This document shows positions 8,836 to 16,384 of a stretch of 64,000 bases of DNA, one piece after another; position 1 is the stretch's first letter; every line of letters starts with the position of its first letter. This DNA is from Devosia ginsengisoli (GTDB taxonomy: Bacteria > Pseudomonadota > Alphaproteobacteria > Rhizobiales > Devosiaceae): NCBI RefSeq assembly GCF_007859655.1, contig NZ_CP042304.1, positions 744,001-808,000 of the forward strand, written 5' to 3'. The position numbers and the translations under genes were made by a program. Under the pieces are notes generated by a model, which worked only from the letters and a program-made list of their open reading frames with translations, ran no database searches and was not told the DNA's origin.

Positions 8836-9283
8836 GTTCGCTCCCAATTGTGGCGAGGCGGAATCGCCGCCTCCGGCTTTTCGAATTTCCGGCATGATTC
8901 CGCCGCATCCTCGCTGCGTCTATGGCAGGCGCATTGCTGGACGCCGGGCCGAATATAACGCCGTCGGCGCGCTTGCGCGCTGTAACATGCCCGCAAAACG
9001 GGCGGATTTTAACGCTTCCTTCAGCCGGGTTAACAGTCGGTTTCCGTCTGTGTGCTGAATCTGCAACATCCGGTTCCCAACCATGTTGCGCGGCGGCAAA
9101 ACGGCTTTTGCGCGATTGCGTCATTTTTCGTCATGCGTAGAGTGGGCCTTGCGAATCCATGCATGGGATCGTTTGTCGGTCGCAGCGCGACGGCAACACA
9201 CTGCACCACGAATAGTGTGGTCGCGTTTCGACAAACCTGCCGGGAAACCGGTACCAAGAATGACTGACTTTGGAGGTCAACTA
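8836..9283. other. Divergent intergenic region before the porin
   Basis: This 448-bp spacer separates the SDR gene from the porin gene. I see no supported gene in it. It holds a 7-bp inverted repeat (GCAACAT at 9063-9069 with ATGTTGC at 9083-9089) and T-rich tracts around 9122-9130. A long 5' untranslated leader is likely for the strongly expressed porin, but I cannot place the promoter with confidence. Confidence 0.4.
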
Positions 9284-10660
9284 ATGAAACTCAAGAGCCT
9301 TATCCTCGGTTCTGTTGCTGCTGCCGGTCTCTCGACCGCCGGCTTCGCTGCCGATCTGGGCGTTCTCACCTCGCTCGACGTCTGCGACGAACTGGGCCTG
9401 TCGGGCCTGACCATCTCGTCCGACACCAACTGCCTGCAGATCTCGGGCGCCGTGAACTACACCTTCGAATGGGGTAACTTCAACGGCGGCGGCCATGTCA
9501 TTGCCAACACCCCGTTTGCCGGCGCACCGAACACCGACGGTGTCGTTTCCGTCGACACCCCCAGCAACCTCGTTGGCGTGTCCAATCAGGATTGGGACTC
9601 CAAGGTTGAGACCCTGCTGAAGTTCGTCGGCACCGCTTCGAGCGATTTCGGCCCGGCTTCGGTCGTGATCAACCTGCGCCAGCGTGACTACCAGCGCGCT
9701 CGTGATGCCATCGGCGTCGTGAACGGCGATGCGCATCCGCTCCGCGCCCAGGACGCCTATGTCCAGGTCGGCGACACCACCATCCTCAGCGCTGGTAAGA
9801 AGGGTTCGATCTTCAACGAAGGCGATGACGAGCCGTTCAACTTCACCGGTCTGTTCATGTCCAAGGATGCTGACGTCGGCGTCTGGGAAGGCCCGGTTCG
9901 TAAGGGTGGTCATGTCATCCAGCTCGAATCCAGCTTCGGCGAAGGCCTGGTCGGTAAGATCGGTCTTGAAGCTCTCGACCGTACCGACAACGAAGCTGGC
10001 AGCCTGATCGGCGTGCTGCAGTATGCCGGCGAAGGCATCACTGCTCACATCAGCGGTTCCGTTGGTGGCCTGCTCGACGGCGTTCAGACCGTTGGCGATA
10101 CCTATGCCGTGCATGCTGGCGTGACCAGCACGTTCGACGCCTTCAAGCTCCGTGCAGCCCTGGCCGCTGGCGGCGGCTACAACCCGGCCGGCAACTGGTC
10201 CTACTGGAACGGCCTGGTTTCGGGCGAAGCCAAGTTCGACATGTTCAAGGTTGCTCTGTCGGCTGAAGCTGCTGGTGGCACCGCCGTTGGCGGCGCTGCT
10301 CTCGACACCGACTTCGGCTTCGGCGGTTCGTTCGGCGCCACGGTTACCGATGGCATCGAAATCAACATCGGCGGCCGTTACTTCAACGACGGCACTGCCG
10401 GCGTGGGCGATGGCTACCAGGTTGCTGCTCAGTTGATCGCTTCGCTGACCGAAACCGTCAAGCTGACCACCGAAATCGGCGTCTACGGCCATGCCGCCGA
10501 CGTTGCTCCGGCTCCGGTTGCTGCTGCCTACTCCGACTTCTACGGCAAGGCCGAACTCGGCTGGACCCCTGGCGGCGGCTTCTCGTCGTCGGTTGGCGCC
10601 ACCGTTCAGCAGAACGGCGCTTACAAGGTCACCTTCAAGGCCTCCAAGGCCTTCCAGTAA
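9284..10660 (+). CDS. Alphaproteobacterial porin (Porin_2 type)
   Basis: This outer-membrane channel has a mature chain of about 437 residues. The start at ATG 9284 follows TTGGAGG and gives a clean signal peptide, MKLKSLILGSVAAAGLSTA with cleavage near GFA-AD. The sequence then alternates as expected for a beta-barrel and ends in a hydrophobic aromatic strand, YKVTFKASKAFQ, with terminal Phe-Gln. Two cysteines near the N-terminus (VCDEL, TNCLQISGA) are shared with rhizobial porins, where TNCLQISG-like segments recur. Codon use is strongly biased to C/G-ending preferred codons, suggesting high expression, and a strong terminator follows. Confidence 0.9.
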   Translation: MKLKSLILGSVAAAGLSTAGFAADLGVLTSLDVCDELGLSGLTISSDTNCLQISGAVNYTFEWGNFNGGGHVIANTPFAGAPNTDGVVSVDTPSNLVGVSNQDWDSKVETLLKFVGTASSDFGPASVVINLRQRDYQRARDAIGVVNGDAHPLRAQDAYVQVGDTTILSAGKKGSIFNEGDDEPFNFTGLFMSKDADVGVWEGPVRKGGHVIQLESSFGEGLVGKIGLEALDRTDNEAGSLIGVLQYAGEGITAHISGSVGGLLDGVQTVGDTYAVHAGVTSTFDAFKLRAALAAGGGYNPAGNWSYWNGLVSGEAKFDMFKVALSAEAAGGTAVGGAALDTDFGFGGSFGATVTDGIEINIGGRYFNDGTAGVGDGYQVAAQLIASLTETVKLTTEIGVYGHAADVAPAPVAAAYSDFYGKAELGWTPGGGFSSSVGATVQQNGAYKVTFKASKAFQ

Positions 10661-10684
10661 TCCTCGGATTACGACCTGCTACGG

Positions 10685-10715
10685 AAAGGGCCCGGCTCAC
10701 GCCGGGCCTTTCTGC
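10685..10715 (+). terminator. Rho-independent terminator of the porin gene
   Basis: GCCCGGC, a TCAC loop and GCCGGGC form a 7-bp GC stem at 10690-10707. It is flanked by AAAGG and CCTTTCT, which extend the stem and provide a short T run. It starts 25 bp after the porin stop. Confidence 0.85.
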
Positions 10716-10804
10716 TTTGGGGGAGAGTGTGGACACCCGGCCGAGGATGGGCGGTGGGGGTGGCGTATCGCCGCCCACCCTCATCGCGCGCCTAGCCCCG
10801 GACT

Positions 10805-10885
10805 GTCACGTCAGGCCTAACCTGAGGGCTCTGCACTGGCGGACGCCGGTAAGTATCGTGTCCTCGGGTCCAGCCCGAGGATGAC
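10805..10885. repeat. Diverged REP-like palindromes
   Basis: The palindrome at 10861-10885 keeps the TCCTCGGG / CCCGAGGA core of the element at 3854-3937. The degenerate copy at 10805-10828 is followed by AGGGCTCTGCAC, the reverse complement of a segment inside the first element. It is the same family in inverted order. Confidence 0.7.
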
Positions 10886-11093
10886 GCGCAGCGGGAGTGG
10901 CGCCGCCACCGTTGCTAGCGATCGTCGGGTGGACTTGGCGTGATTCTTCGCATTTCCATGGACCTGCTGCGGACGACCTGGCATCTGCTGAAATTCGCCC
11001 ACAGAAACAACCACTTACTCCCTCCATTTTCGTTCCCTCGCGCCGCGAAATGCAATAGCCTCGCCGAAATTGCGGACATTCACTGGAACGGGA

Positions 11094-14000
11094 ATGATCA
11101 GGGACCTCATCAAGTGGGTCGTGCCGGGACTCGCCACTGTCCTGGGCGGCACGACTTTGTGTCTGGCGATGACATCGACCTATATCGCCGACGATCTGGC
11201 GGCGCGTAGCGCCACGGCTATGAGCGCAGGCGGTTACGATTGGGCTGAACTGTCGCTCGACGCGCGCGACCTGACATTGACCGGCACCACCACCGACCAG
11301 GCGCAACTGGACTCTGCCGTCACGCGGCTGGCCGGATTGGCCGGCATCCGCTCGGTCGCCACTGATGTGACGCTGGCGCCGACGGCCCGGCCTTATATAT
11401 TGCACGCCGAACTGGACCAGGGCGCGATCGCACTTTCCGGCGCCGTGCCGAATGAAACCACGCGGCAACGCCTGTTGGCGCTGGCCGGGTCGGAGCAGGG
11501 CGCACTGGAACTGCGATCCGGCATGCCGGAGCGCCGGCTCTGGGTGGCCGGCGCCGAATTTGCCATCGATCGGCTGCAATATTTCGACCAGGGCGAGGCC
11601 GTCGTGTCCGACCTGACCGTCAGCCTCAACGGCAGGGCCAAATCCGAGCGCGCTTTTCGTGACCTGCTGATCGTGCTGCGCGCCGGCGCGCCGACGGGGC
11701 TGGAACTGGGCGAGGTCACCATCGCTCCGGCGCTGGTTTCGCCCTATGCGTGGAATGCCGCTTTCGATGGCAAGCGGATCGATGTTTCCGGTTACGTGCC
11801 CGATGATGCCCTGGTCGAACGCTATCGCACCGCCGAGGTGTCCGGTGCGCAGGTGGCGACCGGGCTGGCGCTCGGTTCTGGCGAACCTACTGGTTTTGCT
11901 GAGCTTTCCCAGACCCTGCTCGAACAACTGGCGCGGCTCGAATATGGTGCGGCCAGCATCACCGATGGGCAGAGCACGCTATCGGGTGCGCCGGCTACGC
12001 TCGAAATTGCCCAAGGCATCGTCGAGACGCTCGAACCATCGGGCACGATCGTGGTGCTCGAGCCGCCGCGGATCGCGGATTACTGGATGAGCGCCACGCG
12101 GCAGGCCGGGGGCGTCGTGGTGTTCGACGGCTATGCGCCCGACGAGGCCACGCGCGAAGCCTTCAGCCTGCGTGAGGGGGCCGATACCAGCTATCTCAAG
12201 CTGGGCCGCGGCGCGCCCGAGCGCTATCGGTCAGGTGCCGATTTCGGGCTCGATGCGCTCGAGAAGATGAGCGAGGGCCGCATCGCCCTGCGCGACAATG
12301 TGCTGACCATTGTCGGTACTGCCCGGTCGGGTGTGGACTATGACGCGCTGCTGGCCATGATGGCGGGTGAAGCGCCGCAGGGTCTGGTGCTGGCGCGCGC
12401 TGAAATTTCGGCGCCCCGCGCCGCCACCTGGTCCTGGTCCGTGAGCAAGGATGCTGATGGCGCTGTGGCGCTGTCAGGCCTGGTGCCCTCAGCGGCCGAC
12501 GAGGCCGCCTTGCTGGCCGAAGCCGGAGAAGGCGCAACAACAGCAATGACTTACGCCTCTGGCGAGCCCAATGGCTTTGTCGCTTCGGCGGATACGGCCA
12601 TCGACTTACTGCAATGGCTGCGCGACGGCACTGTGACCTATGACGGCATGGGCTGGACGGTGACGGGCACCGCCAATTCGGCCATCGACAAGGGCGCTAT
12701 CGAGGCCGATTTCACCACGCGACAATTGGCGGGCGCGGGCTGGTCCATGGCGATCGCCGTGCCGCCGCCGGCAATTCCCGAAATTGCGCCCTATCTCTGG
12801 TCCGCCACGCGCACGGCTGATGGCGTCACGTTGATCGGGCATGTCCCCACGCCGAGCTTCAAGAGCTATCTGGCAGTTCATGCCGGCGATGCCGTGGTGG
12901 ATTCCACCGAACTGGGCCTTGGTGCGCCGAGTGATTTCGTGGCTGCCGCGACGGCCGGGCTCGATGCGGTGCTGGGACTCGTTGAGGGCGAAGTCAGCTT
13001 CGACGGTACGGCGTGGTCGCTCAATGGGCGCGCCGAGTCCGAAGCCCAGCGCGACACGGTTCTGGCGGCGCTGGCCGCTGCGACCGACAGCAGCGGTTGG
13101 GCGATCGATATCGCCGCGCCGGCGCCTGAGCCGATTGCCACCACGCCCTATATCTGGTCGGCGACCAAGGCCGCCGACGGGGCGGTGACGCTGCGCGGCC
13201 TGGTGCCGGTGGAATCGCTGCAGCGCTTCCTCGTGGTGCGGGCAGGGGGCAATGTCAGCGATGAGACGAGCATTGATGCCACGGCGCCCGAGGGGTTTGC
13301 CGAGGACCTGCTGGCCGCGCTCGGCGCGCTGGCCGGGCTGTCCGAGGGCAGCGTGAGCTATGACGGCGCCGGCTGGACGGTAAGCGGCACGCTTGCGAAT
13401 GCCGAGGCGGCAGGGGTGATCGATAGCGCTATCGCCACGGCGAAGACGCCTGTTAGGGGCTGGACGCTGGCACTGACCAGCCCGCCGGAACCCGAGCCCG
13501 TGGCCGAACAGGTCGTCGAGGCAGAACCTACCGTGGAGGCTGAACCCGCGGCTGCTGAGGCCGAAGCCGCTGTCGAATCGCAGCCTGCGCCCGCACCGGG
13601 TGTCGAGACTGTCGCGCCGGTCGAACCGCCCGCTGTTGTCGATCCGAATTACGCTTTCTCGGGGCAGCGTTCGGCCGGTGGCGAGGTGGTGCTGAGCGGT
13701 CAATTGCCGTCTGATCCGGCTCTGCGCTATTTCGCGTCGATCAGCGGCGGCGATATTGCGGCGATCAGCATTGCCGAGGGTGCGCCCGAAACCTTCCTGC
13801 CCAGCGCCGAAACCGGCCTACGGGCGCTGCTCTATCTGCTCGAAGGCCAGCTTGATTTCGCCAATGGCGCTTGGTCGCTGCGCGGCATTGCTGCCGATGA
13901 CGGGGCCCGCACCGCCGTATTGGCGGCCATCGCGGCCGATCCGGGCGCGGCGGATTGGACGACGGCAATCGACCTGCCGCCTCCGCCGCCAGAACCCGAA

Positions 14001-14417
14001 CCGGCACCACCGCCGCCGCCTGTGGCGCCGGTTCCGGTCGACATAACCGCCTGCGCAGCGCCGATTGCCGAGTTTTCGGCGCGCAATTCAATCCTGTTCC
14101 AGTCGGGCGCGGCGCTGATCGCGGCCGAGTCAGATGCGGCGCTGGATGAATTGGCGCTGGATCTGGCGGCGTGCCCCGATGCCGTGGTGCATATCGAAGG
14201 CCATACCGATGCCGATGGCGATGAAGGCCTGAACATGGCGCTTTCGGTGGCGCGCGCCGAGGCGGTTGTGGAGGCGCTGGTGACGCGCGGCGTCGCGCCG
14301 GCCCGGCTCTATGCGGTCGGCTATGGCGAAACCGCGCCCATTGCCGACAATGACACGGCGCAGGGCAAGCGGCTCAACCGGCGTATCGTGGTGAGTGTGC
14401 AGCCGGAGCATTATTGA
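11094..14417 (+). CDS. Giant OmpA-family protein with seven BON-like repeats
   Basis: The 1107-residue protein starts with a hydrophobic segment (about residues 8-30, WVVPGLATVLGGTTLCLAM) that is a signal anchor or signal peptide. A first BON-like unit follows, then seven degenerate repeats starting near residues 99, 217, 329, 444, 565, 685 and 851, spaced 113-121 residues except for the last. Each repeat opens with a PYxWSATxxxDGxVxLxG-like strand and later has GAPxxF, EGxxxxDGxxWxxxG and GW-x-hydrophobic elements. Glu/Pro/Ala-rich linkers lie near 799-850 and 960-983. The C-terminus is an OmpA peptidoglycan-binding domain (VHIEGHTDADG, SVARAEAVVEAL, GYGETAPIADN, NRRIVVSV). ATG 11094 follows GGAACGGGA. 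The layout resembles an expanded mycobacterial OmpATb (anchor-BON-OmpA). I infer a periplasmic role tethering envelope layers. Confidence 0.85.
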   Translation: MIRDLIKWVVPGLATVLGGTTLCLAMTSTYIADDLAARSATAMSAGGYDWAELSLDARDLTLTGTTTDQAQLDSAVTRLAGLAGIRSVATDVTLAPTARPYILHAELDQGAIALSGAVPNETTRQRLLALAGSEQGALELRSGMPERRLWVAGAEFAIDRLQYFDQGEAVVSDLTVSLNGRAKSERAFRDLLIVLRAGAPTGLELGEVTIAPALVSPYAWNAAFDGKRIDVSGYVPDDALVERYRTAEVSGAQVATGLALGSGEPTGFAELSQTLLEQLARLEYGAASITDGQSTLSGAPATLEIAQGIVETLEPSGTIVVLEPPRIADYWMSATRQAGGVVVFDGYAPDEATREAFSLREGADTSYLKLGRGAPERYRSGADFGLDALEKMSEGRIALRDNVLTIVGTARSGVDYDALLAMMAGEAPQGLVLARAEISAPRAATWSWSVSKDADGAVALSGLVPSAADEAALLAEAGEGATTAMTYASGEPNGFVASADTAIDLLQWLRDGTVTYDGMGWTVTGTANSAIDKGAIEADFTTRQLAGAGWSMAIAVPPPAIPEIAPYLWSATRTADGVTLIGHVPTPSFKSYLAVHAGDAVVDSTELGLGAPSDFVAAATAGLDAVLGLVEGEVSFDGTAWSLNGRAESEAQRDTVLAALAAATDSSGWAIDIAAPAPEPIATTPYIWSATKAADGAVTLRGLVPVESLQRFLVVRAGGNVSDETSIDATAPEGFAEDLLAALGALAGLSEGSVSYDGAGWTVSGTLANAEAAGVIDSAIATAKTPVRGWTLALTSPPEPEPVAEQVVEAEPTVEAEPAAAEAEAAVESQPAPAPGVETVAPVEPPAVVDPNYAFSGQRSAGGEVVLSGQLPSDPALRYFASISGGDIAAISIAEGAPETFLPSAETGLRALLYLLEGQLDFANGAWSLRGIAADDGARTAVLAAIAADPGAADWTTAIDLPPPPPEPEPAPPPPPVAPVPVDITACAAPIAEFSARNSILFQSGAALIAAESDAALDELALDLAACPDAVVHIEGHTDADGDEGLNMALSVARAEAVVEALVTRGVAPARLYAVGYGETAPIADNDTAQGKRLNRRIVVSVQPEHY

Positions 14418-14428
14418 AGCGGCGGGAT

Positions 14429-14548
14429 ATGGCGATGAACTGGACTTCGCTGCTCTATCTGCTTGAAGTTTATTGGCCTTATCTGGCGGGGGCGGGGCTG
14501 ATCGGCCTCGTCGTCGGCTGGCGCAGTTTCTCGCCGCCAAAGCCGTGA
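14429..14548 (+). CDS. 39-residue membrane microprotein
   Basis: A 39-codon frame begins with ATG GCG ATG 12 bp after the OmpA-family stop, with GGCGGG just upstream. The translation has one strong transmembrane helix (about residues 8-31, including EVYWPYLAGAGLIGLVVGWR) and a short Ser/Pro tail ending SPPKP. It ends 8 bp before the ATG of the next gene. Tight packing in an operon and a hydrophobic, non-shadow composition support a real gene. GxxxG-like glycines suggest helix-helix packing, perhaps with a neighbour. Function is unknown. Confidence 0.65.
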   Translation: MAMNWTSLLYLLEVYWPYLAGAGLIGLVVGWRSFSPPKP

Positions 14549-14552
14549 GCGC

Positions 14553-15116
14553 GTGATGACCAACCTGGCCCATATCGCTGAAACCGCTTTGCTGCTGCTG
14601 GCGGCCTATATGCTGGGTTGCATCATCGGCTATGCCGCTCGCCGCATTCTCCATGCCGGCCGGGGTACGCGGCAGGTTACGGCCGTCGCTCCGGTTGTGG
14701 CGGAGCCGTATCGGCCGCGCAGCACGGCGGCTCGTCTCGCCGCCAGCGTCGAGGATGTGCCCGATGATGTTAAGCCGGTGGTCGCCGCCAGGCCTGTTGC
14801 AGCGCCCGAAAAGCCGGTGGTGGAAAAGCCTGCCAGCCGGCCGCGTCGCAAGACGAAATCGAGCGATTCCAGGCCTGCTACGCTGTCCGAGCCGCGCAAT
14901 GGTGGTGCCGACAACTTAAAGCAGATCAAGGGAATCGGCCCGAAAATTGAAGCATCGCTTCAGGCTATGGGCATTTTCCACATCGACCAGATTGCCGGCT
15001 GGAGCAAGGCCGAGGCGGAATGGGTCGAGGGGCAATTGGCGTTCAAGGGCCGGATTCGGCGTGAGCGCTGGGTGGAGCAGGCGGCGGAACTGGGCAAGGT
15101 CAGCGTCGGCGCTTAG
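14553..15116 (+). CDS. Membrane-anchored helix-hairpin-helix protein
   Basis: The 187-residue product begins GTG-ATG (either could be the start). It has an N-terminal transmembrane helix (about 10-30, TALLLLAAYMLGCIIGYAAR), a Pro/Ala/Lys-rich linker to about 115 and a C-terminal HhH domain from residue 120 (DNLKQIKGIGPKIEASLQAM, then FHIDQIAGWS). This domain is widespread in alphaproteobacteria in proteins predicted as flap-endonuclease-like or as C-terminal extensions of NADH dehydrogenase subunits. No nuclease residues are visible, so non-specific DNA or protein binding is likelier. It is the third gene of the OmpA-family operon. Confidence 0.8.
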   Translation: MMTNLAHIAETALLLLAAYMLGCIIGYAARRILHAGRGTRQVTAVAPVVAEPYRPRSTAARLAASVEDVPDDVKPVVAARPVAAPEKPVVEKPASRPRRKTKSSDSRPATLSEPRNGGADNLKQIKGIGPKIEASLQAMGIFHIDQIAGWSKAEAEWVEGQLAFKGRIRRERWVEQAAELGKVSVGA

Positions 15117-15144
15117 GGGCGGGTTTTTCTGAAATCTCCTGAAA

Positions 15145-15247
15145 CCTCATGGTGAGCTTGTCGAACCACGAGGTTGGGTGAGTGGAGCCATGGTGCCACG
15201 CCCTCGTGGTTCGCCCTTCGACAAGCTCAGGAGGCTCACCATGAGGG
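15145..15247. repeat. Intergenic inverted repeat, CTTGTCGAA family
   Basis: The left arm, 15145-15173, starts CCTCATGGTGAGCTTGTCGA. The right arm, 15202-15246, is its complement with a CCCTTCG insertion and an AGGAGG insertion. It lies between the convergent HhH and alpha/beta-hydrolase genes. Confidence 0.8.
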
Positions 15248-15273
15248 CTACTGGTTGATGGTGCGCGCGGCGG

Positions 15274-16215
15274 CTAGGCCGCTTTTCCCAGCAATTGCGT
15301 ATTGGTCTGCAGGACGAATTCGGCCACGGCTTCGATTTCTTCGCGCTGGTCGAACAGAGCCGGCGAGCCCTGGCCGGCAATGGTCAGGGCGACAGCGTCG
15401 GGGCGGCGGCGGACCATTTCGTCGAAGGTTTCGCGGCGGAGCTGGTCGGTCAGTTGTGTGCGCAGCAGCATGAGCGGGGCACAGCTCAGCGCGTCGAAGA
15501 GCGGCCATTGCGCCATCAGCACGTCATCGAAATTGATGCTGGCCAAGGCCTCGATCAACCTGATGTCATAGAGCGGGCGGGCGCGGCCGCGCTTGTCGAT
15601 GAAGTGGCTGCGGCCCATCAGAGCGTCGAGCCGGTCATCGGGCAGGCCGGGATAGTCGCCGCCGAGAATGCGGTGGAAGCCCGCTTTCACCAGCTTGGCC
15701 CCACGCAGCGCCTCGACATGCGCCAGATTGCTGCGCAGCCGCACAATGCCGCGTGAATCGGTCACCGGGCCGGAATCGAGCAGCACCGTGCCGGCAACCA
15801 GCAGGGGACGGTGGGCCGCCAGCGCCATGGCGACCTGGCCGCCATGCCCCTGGCCCAGTACGATGGCGCGGCCGATGCCCAGCGCGGTTATGACCGAGGC
15901 CACGTCGTCGGCATCGGTCAATGAGCTGTAGTCGCCGGGCTTTTTCCGGTCGTCGGCGCGGCCGCGGCCCGGCAGGTCGAGCAGCACGACCGGCCAGTCG
16001 CCGCCGCCGACCCGACGGAAATAGGCCGCGAATTCGGTGAAATCGCTCATATTGCGCTGATAGCCGGGCAGGCAGACCACCGGCAGTCGCCGGCTCGACA
16101 ATTGCCCCGCCACATGCACGGCGGCGCGGATGCCCGCTGCCAGTGGCACATGGGTTACGGGCAGGGGCGCGAAAGCGGGATGATCGGCGGGGACGGTGCG
16201 CGGCATGGGCGCCAT
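15274..16215 (-). CDS. Alpha/beta-hydrolase fold protein, probably catalytically inactive
   Basis: This 313-residue protein has an alpha/beta-hydrolase core: PVVCLPGYQRNMSDF (oxyanion region), VVLLDLPGRGRADDR, then the nucleophile elbow. The elbow reads VLGQGHGGQVAMALA, so the expected Gly-x-Ser-x-Gly has Gly at the nucleophile position (residue 123). The C-terminal catalytic His is also missing: AGQGSPALFD has Ser 284 where family members have His. The presumed acid, Asp 257 in QLTDQL, remains. It may be a pseudoenzyme with a binding or scaffold role, or use another chemistry. It is a lone gene flanked by two intergenic repeats, with no frameshift or other sign of decay. Confidence 0.75.
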   Translation of the reverse strand: MAPMPRTVPADHPAFAPLPVTHVPLAAGIRAAVHVAGQLSSRRLPVVCLPGYQRNMSDFTEFAAYFRRVGGGDWPVVLLDLPGRGRADDRKKPGDYSSLTDADDVASVITALGIGRAIVLGQGHGGQVAMALAAHRPLLVAGTVLLDSGPVTDSRGIVRLRSNLAHVEALRGAKLVKAGFHRILGGDYPGLPDDRLDALMGRSHFIDKRGRARPLYDIRLIEALASINFDDVLMAQWPLFDALSCAPLMLLRTQLTDQLRRETFDEMVRRRPDAVALTIAGQGSPALFDQREEIEAVAEFVLQTNTQLLGKAA

Positions 16216-16280
16216 TTAGGGGCAGGGGGACGATAGGCTCAAGGGGTTTTGTCGGCTGAGACAGCAATGCAGGGAGTAGC

Positions 16281-16366
16281 CCTCATGGTGAGCTCGTCGA
16301 ACCATGGGGGCGTGGCACGATGCCTCCACTCGCTCGACCTCGTGGTTCGACAAGCTCACCATGAGG
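16281..16366. repeat. Intergenic inverted repeat, CTTGTCGAA family
   Basis: The left arm starts CCTCATGGTGAGCTCGTCGA at 16281. The right arm, 16338-16366, ends GACAAGCTCACCATGAGG. It lies between the alpha/beta-hydrolase gene start and the slt stop codon. Confidence 0.8.
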
Positions 16367-16384
16367 TCTCCGATATGAAATCCG

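Larger units (their letters stand above)
10661..11093. other. Intergenic region between porin and OmpA-family gene
   Basis: The 433-bp spacer begins with the porin terminator (10685-10715), then a diverged REP-like pair (10805-10885). The last 200 bp presumably hold the promoter of the OmpA-family gene. No coding sequence is supported. Confidence 0.5.

Noticed and set aside
9083..9283. 67-residue N-terminal extension of the porin
   Set aside because: A strong signal peptide and ribosome-binding site mark ATG 9284; the extension would bury the signal sequence.
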